A DNA stretch of 64,000 bases from Novosphingobium resinovorum (GCF_027922145.1 NZ_BSFC01000021.1:465525-529524), one strand, 5' to 3'. Shown: positions 43,686 to 52,514, counted from the stretch's first letter. Numbers and translations are program-made. Notes: generated from the sequence alone by a model not told the origin.

Positions 43686-43702
43686 AATACCAATGCGATA
43701 CT
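43686..43702 (+). promoter_or_regulatory. candidate NagR/GntR operator before the regulator gene
   Basis: AATACC (43686-43691) and GATACT (43697-43702) repeat at the same 11-bp spacing as the pair before nagB. The site lies about 60 bp upstream of the gntR start, in the short gap after nagE, consistent with autoregulation. Confidence 0.42.
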
Positions 43703-43762
43703 AATCACTATCGCGTTGTCCCGATCCCATCCCGGCGTATCGCAGGCGCATAGAGGAGACCT

Positions 43763-44524
43763 ATGGCAGCCGTGGACAAGATTGGCCCTCTTCGCGATGG
43801 CGACACCGGGCCGCGTTACATGCGGCTCCAACGTCTCATCCGCGAAGCCATCGAGAAGCACCGGATCGCGACGGGATCCGCCCTGCCGACCGAACGCGAA
43901 CTCGTCGAGGAATATGGCGTGTCGCGCGTCACCGTGCGCAAAGCGATCGATGGCCTCGTCGATGAGGGCATGCTCGAAAGGAGACAGGGTGCGGGCACCT
44001 TCGTCGCGGCGCTTCGCCAGCCCGAGCAGGGCACGCGGGTGGAAAAGAGCTTTTCCATCATGACCTCCTTTTCCGAGGATATGGTGACGCGCGGACGCAA
44101 ACCTAGCAACATATGGATTGACCGCCTTGAGGGCGTAGTTACGCCGGACGAGGCGATGCTGCTTGGCCTATCGCCGGGTTCGCGGATACTCCGCTTCAAT
44201 CGCATCCGCTGCGCTGATGGCGAGACGATGGCGATCGAACATGCCGTTGTCCCGGGCTGGGCACTACCATCACCCGATGTCGTCGACGACTCGCTATACG
44301 CTGCGCTTGACGCAGAGGGAAACCGTCCGGTACGCGCGCTGCAGCGCTTGCGATCGGTGGGATTTAGCCCGGAACATGCCGAGATGCTTGGCATTTCCGC
44401 GGGCGATCCCTGCCTGGCCATCGAGCGCCGCGCATTTCTGCCCGACGGCCGTCTGGTCGAGGTCACGAACTGTTACTATCGCGGTGACGCCTATGATCTG
44501 GTCGTCGAGCAGGGAAGCCCCTGA
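43763..44524 (+). CDS. GntR/HutC-family regulator of GlcNAc genes
   Basis: 253 aa; ATG 43763 follows GAGGAG. The winged HTH contains LPTERELVEEYGVSRVTVRK and ERRQGAGTFVA. A UTRA ligand-binding domain follows (about 100-245, with SRILRFNRIRCADGETMAIE and the closing RGDAYDLVVEQ). This is the HutC subfamily to which GlcNAc-responsive NagR/NagQ and DasR belong. It ends the nagB-nagA-PTS gene string. The likely effector is GlcNAc-6-P or GlcN-6-P, and its likely targets are both divergent operons. Confidence 0.9.
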   Translation: MAAVDKIGPLRDGDTGPRYMRLQRLIREAIEKHRIATGSALPTERELVEEYGVSRVTVRKAIDGLVDEGMLERRQGAGTFVAALRQPEQGTRVEKSFSIMTSFSEDMVTRGRKPSNIWIDRLEGVVTPDEAMLLGLSPGSRILRFNRIRCADGETMAIEHAVVPGWALPSPDVVDDSLYAALDAEGNRPVRALQRLRSVGFSPEHAEMLGISAGDPCLAIERRAFLPDGRLVEVTNCYYRGDAYDLVVEQGSP

Positions 44525-44530
44525 TTCCCC

Positions 44531-44742
44531 CGCCACGATCGCATCGTGATCCCCAATACGGTCGCCAACCGCGACGGCAGCACATTCAAGGCACCCGAGA
44601 CGATCGATCTGGACCGCAAGATGAACAACCACGTGACTTTCGGCCTCAGCCCACACCGCTGACTCGGATCGCACTTCACCAAGTGCGAAATCATGATCTA
44701 GCTGCAGCAATGGCTGCGTCGAATTTCCGACTTCGAACTGGA
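44531..44742 (+). pseudogene. cytochrome P450 C-terminal remnant, heme-Cys codon replaced by stop
   Basis: Without a start, one frame reads VIPNTVANRDGSTFKAPETI, then NNHVTFGLSPHR, a TGA at 44660-44662, and LGSHFTKCEI. This is the P450 heme-binding segment (ANRDxxxFxxP...FGxGxHxCLGxxLA), and the TGA stands exactly where the heme-ligating Cys codon (TGC/TGT) belongs. A second in-frame stop (TAG 44699) precedes LQQWLRRISDFEL, the usual last strand. The rest of the gene is absent. It starts 7 bp after the gntR stop and runs into the IS66 remnant near 44742. Confidence 0.78.
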
Positions 44743-45132
44743 CGAAAAAGAGTAGCCCTCCACATCGGCGGGCCGATCATCGAGGTCGAGCCCCTGAAAC
44801 CCAAGTCGCGGTCTCTCCAGAGAAAAAATGCGTTGTTCGCTGGCCACCAACTCGGCGCCGAAAACTGGGCTGCGATCGCCTCGTTGGTCGAAACCTGCAA
44901 GATGCTGGACCTCGAGCCCTACGCCTACCTCTCCGATGTGCTCGCCCGGATCATCAGCCGCTCCGACACCGATCCAATCGACGACCTGCTCCCATACAAC
45001 TGGGTCAATACAAACGCCGGGCAAACCATGCTCGAAATGAGCAACATCGCCACCGCTGCTTGATCACCGAAATTACATCGCCAAACCTGCCGTGGCGGCT
45101 CCACCGCCACGTGGGGGATTTTTACCGCTTAC
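44743..45132 (+). mobile_element. IS66-family remnant: TnpC 3' end plus right terminus
   Basis: About 107 codons ending at TGA 45061 encode the extreme C-terminus of the IS66 transposase: SLQRKNALFAG, GAENWAAIASLVETCK, LEPYAYLSDVLARII and IDDLLPYNW. After the stop come a GC hairpin (stem 45091-45098 with 45104-45111) and the terminal hexamer GCTTAC at 45127-45132, typical of IS66 ends (GTAAGC...GCTTAC). The 5' nine-tenths of the element and the accessory tnpA/tnpB genes are missing. Its left side fuses directly to the P450 scar. Confidence 0.8.
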
Positions 45133-45538
45133 CAGCGGGCGTGGACCTTGCACGTAAAGCCGCCTCGTGATCGACCAAAAGCCTGCGCACGAGCCCCCCT
45201 TTTTTTCCGCCCACCACCGAAACATGACCGCGAACGGTGGTGCTATCGATCATATGTTGCCAGTCGTCCGTCAGCCCCAGTTCGACCAGCGTCGCCAAGA
45301 TCGCATCCCAGACGCCCTGTTCGGCCCAGCGACGGAACCGCACATAGATCGAGTTCCACAAGCCGTACCGCTCATGCATGTCACGCCATGGGCAGGCGAC
45401 CCGCAACACATACAGCATACCGTTGAGAAAGCGCCGGCTATCATGCGCTGAACGGAATTTGCGGTCGCGCTCCGAGGGCAGCAGCCCCGCAATGACGTCC
45501 CATTCTTCGTCCGTCAGATCGCCACGAGCCATTACCAC
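45133..45538 (-). pseudogene. IS5-family (IS427 group) transposase, 3'-truncated, with slippery site
   Basis: The minus-strand ORF from ATG 45538 starts LTDEEWDVIAGLLPSER and contains LRVACPWRDMHERYGLWNSI and WQHMIDSTTVRGHVS, the N-terminal half (OrfA) of IS427-type transposases. At A7G6 (45199-45211 region) the conserved continuation (ARAQAFGRSRGGFTCKVH) appears in another frame, as expected for elements expressed by programmed frameshifting. The element stops abruptly at about 45133, exactly against the IS66 terminus, so IS66 insertion or deletion removed its 3' half. Confidence 0.8.
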
Positions 45539-45647
45539 TCCCGCAAAGAGCAGCCTTGGATCAGAACTCAGCCCATTTGGAAATCCACTTTGTCGATTCG
45601 GAAAGGAACTTTGCGCTCATCTGACTGACCAGCTGACTTCGGTAGGA

Positions 45648-45764
45648 TCATGAGGCGAGGCTGCAGCTATTCTCGCGGGTATGCTCGTTGAGATACTGCA
45701 TGACGATGTCGTCGGCGAGGTTGCCGGAGGCCGTCGAAAAGTAGCCTGCCATAAGCGCTGTCCC
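45648..45764 (-). pseudogene. IS200/IS605-type TnpA C-terminal remnant
   Basis: About 36 codons on the minus strand (ALMAGYFSTASGNLADDIVM then QYLNEH) resemble the C-terminal end of the Y1-type transposase of IS200/IS605 elements (GYFxxSxGxVxDDxIxxYI). The catalytic HUH and Tyr regions are missing. The match is short, so the family call is tentative. Confidence 0.5.
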
Positions 45765-45798
45765 AATACCTTTTGCGGATGTGCTCGAACTCCGGCCG

Positions 45799-46236
45799 GA
45801 TTTGCGGATGGGTTTACCGCACGGCCACAGCAAGACCTCCACGTTGGTCGCTGGCCTGCGCATGACCGGCATGGTCGCGCCCATGGTGCTCGATGGGCCG
45901 ATCAACGGCGACTGGTTCGAAGCCTACGTCGCTTAGGTACTCGTCCCCGAACTGCGGCCTGGCGACGTCGTCATCATGGACAACCTGTCGAGCCACAAGC
46001 GCGCATCGGTACAAGTGCTCATCGAGGCCGCAGCCACCAACCTGCGCTTTCTCCCGCCCTACAGCCCCGACTTCAACACGATCGAGAAAGCATTTTCCCG
46101 CCTCAAGGCCATGCTCCGTAAAGCGGGCCAGCGTACCGTCAATGGCCTGTCGAGCTTGATCGGCAAACTCGTCGATATTTTCCAGCCCCAGGAATGCTCC
46201 AACTACTTCAGATCATGTGGCTACGAAACAGAATAA
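45799..46236 (+). pseudogene. IS630-family transposase remnant with internal stop
   Basis: A frame without a start reads LPHGHSKTSTLVAGLRMTGM, VLDGPINGDWFEAYVA, then TAG (45934-45936, probably from CAG), VLVPELRPGDVVIMDNLSSH, and continues through NLRFLPPYSPDFNTIEKAF to a TGA at 46234. This is the DDE domain of IS630 transposases, including the second Asp (MDNLSSH) and the Glu (NTIEKAF). The N-terminal HTH portion is missing. Several neighbouring IS scars show that this interval is a recurrent insertion target. Confidence 0.85.
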
Positions 46237-46360
46237 TCGAAAACTACTCTAGTGTTGCCCAAATAACACAGATATTGGAGATTGAATGTCGCATATTGCC
46301 AATAATTCGCAATAGCGGTAACGACCCCAGTTATTGAGATTTCGTTGCAAAAGGGTGGGT

Positions 46361-48499
46361 ATGTCTTCCGTTCGTTCAATCGCGCTTTGTAGTGCCGCAG
46401 CTTTTGCGGTGATGACGGCAGGCGCTGCCCATGCAGAGGAACCGGCCGCAGAGACCCCAACCGCAGCGGCGGACGGCGACGAAATCATCGTTACTGGAGC
46501 TATCTCAGGTACCAAGACCGAGACACCTCTGATCCAAGTCCCGCAGCCGGTTACCGTCATCACCTCGGAGCAATACCTCTCGCAGGGCGCGATCAGCATC
46601 AGCGACACAGTGAAGTACGCCGCAGGCGTGCTCGCCAATGCCTATGGCCGCGACACTCGCGTTGATGGCTTCCGCGTGCGCGGCATCAACGCGCTGCAGT
46701 TCCGCGACGGCATGCGCGACGTATTCTCCTATTACGCCAGCATCACCTCGGACCCCTATAACTTCGAGCGTGTCGAGATCGTGCGCGGTCCCGCTTCGGT
46801 GCTGTTCGGCCAGGGTTCGATCGGCGGTATCGTCAACCTTGTCTCCAAGACGCCGGAATTCCGCACAGGCGGCGAATTCAATGTCGTCTACGGCAGCTAC
46901 GACCGTAAGGAAGCCATGGGCGACATCAATGTCGCGCTGGCCGACAATCTTGCGATCCGAGCCGTGGCGCGCGTGCGCGACGCCGACACTTACGTCGATC
47001 ACGTACCCGACGACCGCGTTATGTTCGCGCCTTCGATCCGCTGGCAGCCCACGCCCGACACCAACGTCGTGGTGACCGGGCTCTATCAGGAGGACGACAC
47101 CGGCTCGACCTCGCAGTTCCTGCCGATCGTCGGCACGTTCCTGCCCAACGCTGCCAACCCGAGCGGCAAGCTCGATCCCTACACCTTCGTCGGCAAGGCA
47201 GGCTGGGACCGCTACGCTGGTCGCTCCCTGCAGGGCGGGGCCGCGATCACTCACAATTTCTCGGACAGCGTCCGCGTCAGTCTCAAGGCCCGCTACATCG
47301 ACAGCGACCTTGAATACAACACCCACTACGCCGACAGCTATTCCAACCCGACCGATCCGTTCCTGCCCTATGCCCAGTACGGCACGTATGGCCGCACCAT
47401 CGGCCTTTATGCCGATGCCAGCGACGCGCGGATGAACGTCTTCTCGACGGACAACAACGTCCAGTTCAAGTTCAACACCAGTGCCAATATCGAGCACACC
47501 ATGCTGGTCGGCATCGACTATAGCTGGAACAAGGTGGGCAAGCGCTATGCGGCGACGCCCGGCATCACCTACGACGCAAACGGCACCCCCAATTTCGACG
47601 CCATCGAAAAGATCGACATCTACGACATCGATTACGATGCGCTTCAGACTTACGATCCCACCGGCCCGTACGCCTATGAATCGCAGAAGCAGCTTGGCAT
47701 TTACGTGCAGGACCAGATCCGCGCATTCGACCGCGTCTCGGTCGTCGTCGGCGCCCGCCGCGACCGCGTGACCGGCTCCTCGGGCCAGAAGGACAATGCC
47801 ACCACCTTCCGCGCGGGCATCATCGGCGAACTGGGTGCAGGCTTCTCGCCTTTCTTCAGCTACACCGAGAGCTTCCTGCCGCAGGCCGGCACCATCATGC
47901 TGCCCGGCGGCATCCCCAGCGATCCGTACAAGCCGCTGACCGGCACCCAGTACGAAGCGGGCGTCAAGTGGCAGCCCGAGCCGCACACGCTCGTCACCGT
48001 CACCGCCTTCAAGATCAAGGAGCAGAACCGCGTGCTCTATCTGGCGGAAAACGCGACCACCCAATCGGGCGTGCTGAACACCAAGGGCATTGAAGTCGAC
48101 GCAAGTCACACACTGCCTGGGGACTTCCAGTTGCTGCTCAACTACGGCTACAACAAGCTGAAGTCCGAAACCGACACCAGTCTGGACTATATGCCCCGCC
48201 ATGTCGCATCGGCGTGGACGACCAAGACCTTCGGCATCCCGGGTGACGCGCAGCTGCGCCTTGGCGCAGGCGTGACCTATAACGGCAAGAGCCGCTCGAC
48301 CAGCCCGACCTGGTCCATAGTCACGCCCTCGCGCACGAACGTCGATGCCCTGGCCGAAGTCACCTGGGAGAACTGGCGCTTCTCGGTTAACGCGACGAAT
48401 CTGCTCAACGAAATTCAGTACGCCTCCTGCCTGGCGCGCGGCGACTGCTTCGTGGCGGCTCCGCGCAACGTGATGGGTTCGATCGGATATCGCTTCTGA
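46361..48499 (+). CDS. TonB-dependent siderophore receptor
   Basis: 712 aa; ATG 46361 follows AAAAGGGTGG and opens a signal peptide (SIALCSAAAFAVMTAGAAHA). TonB-siderophore class features are EIIVTGAISGTKTETPLIQV, PQPVTVITSEQY, YAAGVLANAYGRDTRVDGFR, FERVEIVRGPASVLFGQGSI and the C-terminal GSIGYRF. This is the FhuA/FoxA/FpvA-like subfamily of ferric hydroxamate or mixed siderophore receptors. No siderophore synthesis or FecR/FecI genes are adjacent, so it probably takes up a xenosiderophore. It lies just downstream of the IS graveyard; a 12-bp-stem terminator follows. Confidence 0.93.
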   Translation: MSSVRSIALCSAAAFAVMTAGAAHAEEPAAETPTAAADGDEIIVTGAISGTKTETPLIQVPQPVTVITSEQYLSQGAISISDTVKYAAGVLANAYGRDTRVDGFRVRGINALQFRDGMRDVFSYYASITSDPYNFERVEIVRGPASVLFGQGSIGGIVNLVSKTPEFRTGGEFNVVYGSYDRKEAMGDINVALADNLAIRAVARVRDADTYVDHVPDDRVMFAPSIRWQPTPDTNVVVTGLYQEDDTGSTSQFLPIVGTFLPNAANPSGKLDPYTFVGKAGWDRYAGRSLQGGAAITHNFSDSVRVSLKARYIDSDLEYNTHYADSYSNPTDPFLPYAQYGTYGRTIGLYADASDARMNVFSTDNNVQFKFNTSANIEHTMLVGIDYSWNKVGKRYAATPGITYDANGTPNFDAIEKIDIYDIDYDALQTYDPTGPYAYESQKQLGIYVQDQIRAFDRVSVVVGARRDRVTGSSGQKDNATTFRAGIIGELGAGFSPFFSYTESFLPQAGTIMLPGGIPSDPYKPLTGTQYEAGVKWQPEPHTLVTVTAFKIKEQNRVLYLAENATTQSGVLNTKGIEVDASHTLPGDFQLLLNYGYNKLKSETDTSLDYMPRHVASAWTTKTFGIPGDAQLRLGAGVTYNGKSRSTSPTWSIVTPSRTNVDALAEVTWENWRFSVNATNLLNEIQYASCLARGDCFVAAPRNVMGSIGYRF

Positions 48500-48513
48500 T
48501 CCTGCTACGCTTA

Positions 48514-48544
48514 GCCATCGTGCGCCGCCACTGCGCACGATGGC
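48514..48544 (+). terminator. hairpin terminator after siderophore receptor gene
   Basis: A perfect 12-bp stem (48514-48525 with 48533-48544, loop CGCCACT) starts 14 bp after the receptor stop codon. No strong T run is present. Confidence 0.65.
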
Positions 48545-48599
48545 GAGGCTGCATGCTTCGACCTCGCATGGCAGGCGCAGGAAGGCAGAGCTCAGTTGA

Positions 48600-49574
48600 C
48601 TCGTCAGCGATGATCGAGAACCGATCGAAAAACTGCTAGGCTTGATAAATCCACCGATGTCCGGGCGCCGATCTTCGGATCGGCTGGGTCGAGTGCCAGA
48701 TGGTCGCGGCCAATCATGGGATCCGCCAAAGCCCTCAAAGCTGCCCGCAAACCGTTTGCTTCCGAAAAAGCGAGCGTCACCGCACGGGCTTACTCATAGA
48801 AGATCATGCGCGATCTTGGGAGCGCCGTCGAGCGACGGCACCGCGCGCCAATCGACGAAGGCCAACCGCTGGGCGCCATAGAAATCGTCGTGAAAGGCGA
48901 ATACGACGGTAGCGATGATGTGGAACGGCCGGCTCATCTGCTGGTATAGCACGTCGATGAAGCTGGCGGCTTCGGCGTCTCCACCTGCAGCGAACCGTCG
49001 GGCGCCAACTGATGCGGCCCGGATGCGCGGCGTCGATGACGAGGTTCACTTCGTAGCCGCGCGCGCCATCCGGGTAAGCAACCGTCACCTTCGACGAGTT
49101 TGGGGGTGCATTTCAGCGGAGGACCCGGAGCCAGTGTCGAGGGCGACAAGCGCCAAGCTCGAACGCACGCTGTTAGCCGCCAACGACAATTCGCTGGTCG
49201 TCGGCGTGCCGGACCTGCGCATCGCGGGCGTGACAATCTCCGAGGACTTCTGACACAACCGAAGAGACCTTGACGATGGCCCGTGCGTGACACCGCAAGG
49301 GCTATTTTTTCTGACGGGATCAAGCGTATGATCATCGGCCTTCCGGGCGATGGCTAGGCAGCCCGCATTCTCGGCCCACCAAGGAAAAGGTCGGGCAGCC
49401 GGCATCTGTCATGTGCCCCCGCGCCCATCGAGGAACATTGCTTCTTCCCAATGTTCCGCCAACTCTCTGTCAAATCGAATGCATGTGCCGCAAAGCGGCC
49501 GGGTTCCACCGCCTCGCGCCGCCGAATTCTGACGATAGCCAGGATCCGGGCTCTGCCAGGGAGAAACCTTTACG
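48600..49574. other. decayed region without an intact gene
   Basis: Roughly 970 bp with no intact coding sequence. On the minus strand, pieces in two frames read YPDGARGYEVNLVIDAAHPG (frame of about 49085-49025) and then FHIIATVVFAFHDDFYGAQR plus FVDWRAVPSLDG (about 48955-48800), as if one gene had suffered a frameshift. I do not recognise the family. On the plus strand a frame ends at 49253 (LVVGVPDLRIAGVTISEDF), followed by a terminator-like imperfect stem and TTTTTT near 49275-49313. The remainder shows nothing identifiable. Confidence 0.4.
49275..49313 (+). terminator. Rho-independent-type terminator
   Basis: An imperfect 11-12-bp stem (TGGCCCGTGCG / CCGCAAGGGCTA) is followed directly by TTTTTT. 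It may be the terminator of the decayed plus-strand frame that ends at 49253. Confidence 0.5.
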
Positions 49575-50285
49575 ATGCGCTCGCTGATCGCGGCCCTGTC
49601 CCTGCTCGTCCTCACCATGTCGGTTTGTCCGGCACATGCGGGCGATTATCCTGACGTTCCCGAACCCATGGTTTTCGACATGGTCCGCCCACTGGGCGCG
49701 CGGGCCGGAGAGCTCGAGGTCAATACCCTTGCCCAGACACGCCTTTCCGGCCCGGACCAGGTCGTCGAATGGGCGCCCGAGATCGAACTGGCGGTTGCAG
49801 ACGGCTTCGCAGTTGAACTGGAGCTGCCCTTCGAGGGCACGCGCGTCACCGACTACAAGATCGGGCTACAGGGAACCTTCGGTACGCTTGCCAACGGCAG
49901 GGGCGTGCACGGCCTCCAGTATCTCGGCCTCTATAATCGCGAGAACACGCGTTGGGAAAGCAGCGCGCTCTATCTCTTGGGCTTCCGCTTTGACGAGCAC
50001 TGGAGCATGATGGCGATAGTCGGTCTTGGTGACGTCAGCTCCGGTCGCGACGGTGGCGGACGCCTGCTGCTCAATCAATCTACGTTCTACGACCTCTCGA
50101 AAGCGAGCCGCGTGGGCCTCGAGATCAATTTCAAATCAGGACGTGCCCAGGAGGCTCTCATCATGCCACAGTTGCACCACAAGCTGGGCGGCGATCTCTC
50201 CCTGCAGGCGGGTCTCGGCGCCGCGCACGATGCAGAGCTGGGGTGGCGCCCGCAAGCCGGCTTGCGGATCATACGCGAGCTGTGA
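49575..50285 (+). CDS. exported protein of unknown function, possible outer-membrane barrel
   Basis: 236 aa; ATG 49575 with GGGAG 12 nt upstream. A clear signal peptide (SLIAALSLLVLTMSVCPAHA) precedes a mature part of alternating hydrophobic/polar strands (GELEVNTLAQTRLSG, VEWAPEIELAVADGFAVELE, ESSALYLLGFRFDEHW, GGRLLLNQSTFYDLSK). There is no family motif I can name. The strand pattern and short turns suggest a small outer-membrane beta-barrel, but the C-terminus (LRIIREL) lacks the usual terminal Phe. It is convergent with the two-component genes. Confidence 0.75.
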   Translation: MRSLIAALSLLVLTMSVCPAHAGDYPDVPEPMVFDMVRPLGARAGELEVNTLAQTRLSGPDQVVEWAPEIELAVADGFAVELELPFEGTRVTDYKIGLQGTFGTLANGRGVHGLQYLGLYNRENTRWESSALYLLGFRFDEHWSMMAIVGLGDVSSGRDGGGRLLLNQSTFYDLSKASRVGLEINFKSGRAQEALIMPQLHHKLGGDLSLQAGLGAAHDAELGWRPQAGLRIIREL

Positions 50286-50485
50286 CGGCCTGCCATGCCG
50301 GCCCCATCCTGCTCCCCTCGCATCCATCCGCAGGAATGCGGACGCACTTGCCGCCAAGCTCGAACGATCAGACATTTGCATCAACGCAATGAGGGGCGTC
50401 GCACAGTGGAGCTGGCGGGAAGCGCTCCGATCGTTACGGTTTGCGGAGCCGGATCACGCTTCGCAGGTGATCGCAGCGCTGCGCG

Positions 50486-51847
50486 TCAGTGTCCGGTAGC
50501 GGCGGGTATCTCAATGTCGACCTGAAGGCCGGGCCTTGCGTCGGCAAGGCTAAGGTGCCCGCCGTGCACTTCGGCCACCGCCCGGGCAAGGTTGAGGCCA
50601 AGTCCGTAACCCGGGCTTGCCCGCGACCGGTCACCTCGCGTGAAGCGCTGCGTCAGTACGTCGCGCTGTCCGGCCGGAATACCGGGGCCATCGTCCGTCA
50701 CGGTCAGCACCGCCCGCCCATGTCCACGGCCCAGCGTCACTCGGATGGACGATCCGGGCGCGGTGTAACGTATGGCGTTCTCAAGCAGGTTGACGAGCGC
50801 TTGCGAGACGAGTTCATCGTCACCCAGTACCTGTATTCCCCCGGCGAGATCGCAAGCCAGCGACTTCTTGCTGTCTTCGGCCACGGCCATGTAGCTTTCG
50901 CATACGTTGGCAACGACCGCACCCAGGTCGAACACCCGGAAGTATTGCCTGAGCGCACCCGCTTCCACTTCGGCGATCCGCAGTAGCGCGCTGAATAGAG
51001 AAAGAGCGGCATCGATCTCCACGATTGAGCGTTCAACCTCATCGCTCAAGGCACCTTCGCGCGGCACCAGCCCGGTCATGCGCTCCAACCGCTGCCGGAT
51101 TTTGGCGAGCGGTGTGCGCAGGTCATGCGCTATGCCGCTCGAAACCTCTCGCAAGTTCTCGATCAGCGCGCTGTTGCGATCCAGCATCGTATTGAGCGTT
51201 GCGGAAAGCTGGCCAAGCTCGTCATCTGGTTGCGAAACAGGCATGCGCAGGCTCATGTCGCCCGAGATGATGCCCTGCGCGGTCGTGTTCATTGCCTTGA
51301 GCTGCGCGCGGATCGCCCGTGTCAGCCAAACCCCGCCGGCGATTCCGCCCACCAGCGTCGTGCCAAGCCCCGCCAGAAGGAGCAGCCCCGTGGTGCGGCG
51401 CAAGGCGCGTTCCGGGGCCAGTTCCATCGCCACCGTCAGGTTGCTGCCATCCCTCAGATCGACCGTCAGCGAACGGGCTACGTTGCGCTTTCCGTCCTGA
51501 TCGCGAAACTCGATCTGCGCCCAGCCGTTCGGTGGTTGATCGGTCGTCAGCTCTCCGCCAAGCCGCTGTCCCGAGCGATCCGTCAGCAGGTATCCCAATG
51601 CGTTGACGCCGCGGTCATCACGGCGCTGCAGCGTGTCGCGAAGGCTTCCCATGCCCCGATGATGGTGAACCTGCACGAGGTAATCACTCTCGGCCAGGAT
51701 GCGATCGTCCAGTTGTTCGCGCAACGCGCTTTCGCCGATCACGTAGATGCCCGCGCCAAGCCCCAGCGTCGCAATCGTGTAGAAGACGACGAACCAACCC
51801 GCGATGCGCGTGATCGTCCCCAGGCGTCCAGATCGCAGGTCAGGCAT
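50486..51847 (-). CDS. sensor histidine kinase (HAMP-type)
   Basis: 453 aa; the ATG at 51847 overlaps the response-regulator stop by 8 bp. Topology: first membrane helix (WFVVFYTIATLGLGAGIYVI), a periplasmic sensor of about 130 residues, second helix (LLLLAGLGTTLVGGIAGGVW), HAMP linker, HisKA with the phospho-His in SSGIAHDLRTPLAKIRQRLE, then the HATPase (N box LVNLLENAIRY; DDGPGIPAG; YGLGLNLARAVAEVHGG). This is the QseC/PfeS-like EnvZ-type arrangement. Signal unknown; partner is the preceding response regulator. Confidence 0.92.
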   Translation of the reverse strand: MPDLRSGRLGTITRIAGWFVVFYTIATLGLGAGIYVIGESALREQLDDRILAESDYLVQVHHHRGMGSLRDTLQRRDDRGVNALGYLLTDRSGQRLGGELTTDQPPNGWAQIEFRDQDGKRNVARSLTVDLRDGSNLTVAMELAPERALRRTTGLLLLAGLGTTLVGGIAGGVWLTRAIRAQLKAMNTTAQGIISGDMSLRMPVSQPDDELGQLSATLNTMLDRNSALIENLREVSSGIAHDLRTPLAKIRQRLERMTGLVPREGALSDEVERSIVEIDAALSLFSALLRIAEVEAGALRQYFRVFDLGAVVANVCESYMAVAEDSKKSLACDLAGGIQVLGDDELVSQALVNLLENAIRYTAPGSSIRVTLGRGHGRAVLTVTDDGPGIPAGQRDVLTQRFTRGDRSRASPGYGLGLNLARAVAEVHGGHLSLADARPGLQVDIEIPAATGH

Positions 51848-52514
51848 CACTGCACAGCTTGTATCCGACACCGCGCACCGTATGGATCGGATCATGGCTG
51901 AAACCGGCATTCAGCTTTTGTCGCAGCCGGCTCATGTGAGTTTCCACGATGTTGGTTTGCGGATCGAAATGGAAATGCCAGACCTGTTCCAGCAGCATCG
52001 CCCGCGAAACCACCCGGTCCTGCTGGCGAACCAGTTGCTCCAGCAGTTCGAATTCGCGGGGCTGGAGGACGATCCGCTGCCCGTCACGCCATACCTCGCG
52101 ACGGATGCGGTCGATCTTGATCGTCCCGCAAGCAGCGGTGTCGCTCAGCCCGCCGCGCCCCCTGCGGCCGAGTGCATCGATCCGCGCACACAGTTCAGCC
52201 ATAGCGAACGGTTTGACGAGGTAATCGTCCGCGCCGCTGCCAAGGCCCTTCACCCGATCCTCTATCGCTCCCAGGGACGTGAGGATCAGGATCGGAAGCG
52301 ATAACCCCAGAGCCCGCATTTGCGAAACGAGATCGATGCCTTCGATGTCCGGCAGCATCCGATCCACGATCAGGACGTCGAAATTCTCGCTCTGCGCGCG
52401 GCGCAGGCCCTGGCGGCCTGCCGGCTCGGTCAGGACGACATGGCCGTTCGCCGCAAGTCCTTCGGCGATGAAGCCGGCTACCTCGGCATCGTCCTCTATC
52501 AGCAATATCCGCAT
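51840..52514 (-). CDS. OmpR/QseB-family response regulator
   Basis: 224 aa from ATG 52514; longer starts add a non-conserved Arg-rich leader. The receiver has Glu7-Asp8-Asp9, phospho-acceptor Asp51 (LIVDRMLPDIEGIDL), and Lys in LVKPFAMAEL. The winged helix includes LQPREFELLEQLVRQQDRVV, FDPQTNIVETHMSRLRQKL and TVRGVGYKL. It is translationally coupled to the kinase gene. It is divergent from the Csu pilus operon across 392 bp, making that operon a plausible target. Confidence 0.92.
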   Translation of the reverse strand: MRILLIEDDAEVAGFIAEGLAANGHVVLTEPAGRQGLRRAQSENFDVLIVDRMLPDIEGIDLVSQMRALGLSLPILILTSLGAIEDRVKGLGSGADDYLVKPFAMAELCARIDALGRRGRGGLSDTAACGTIKIDRIRREVWRDGQRIVLQPREFELLEQLVRQQDRVVSRAMLLEQVWHFHFDPQTNIVETHMSRLRQKLNAGFSHDPIHTVRGVGYKLCSDA

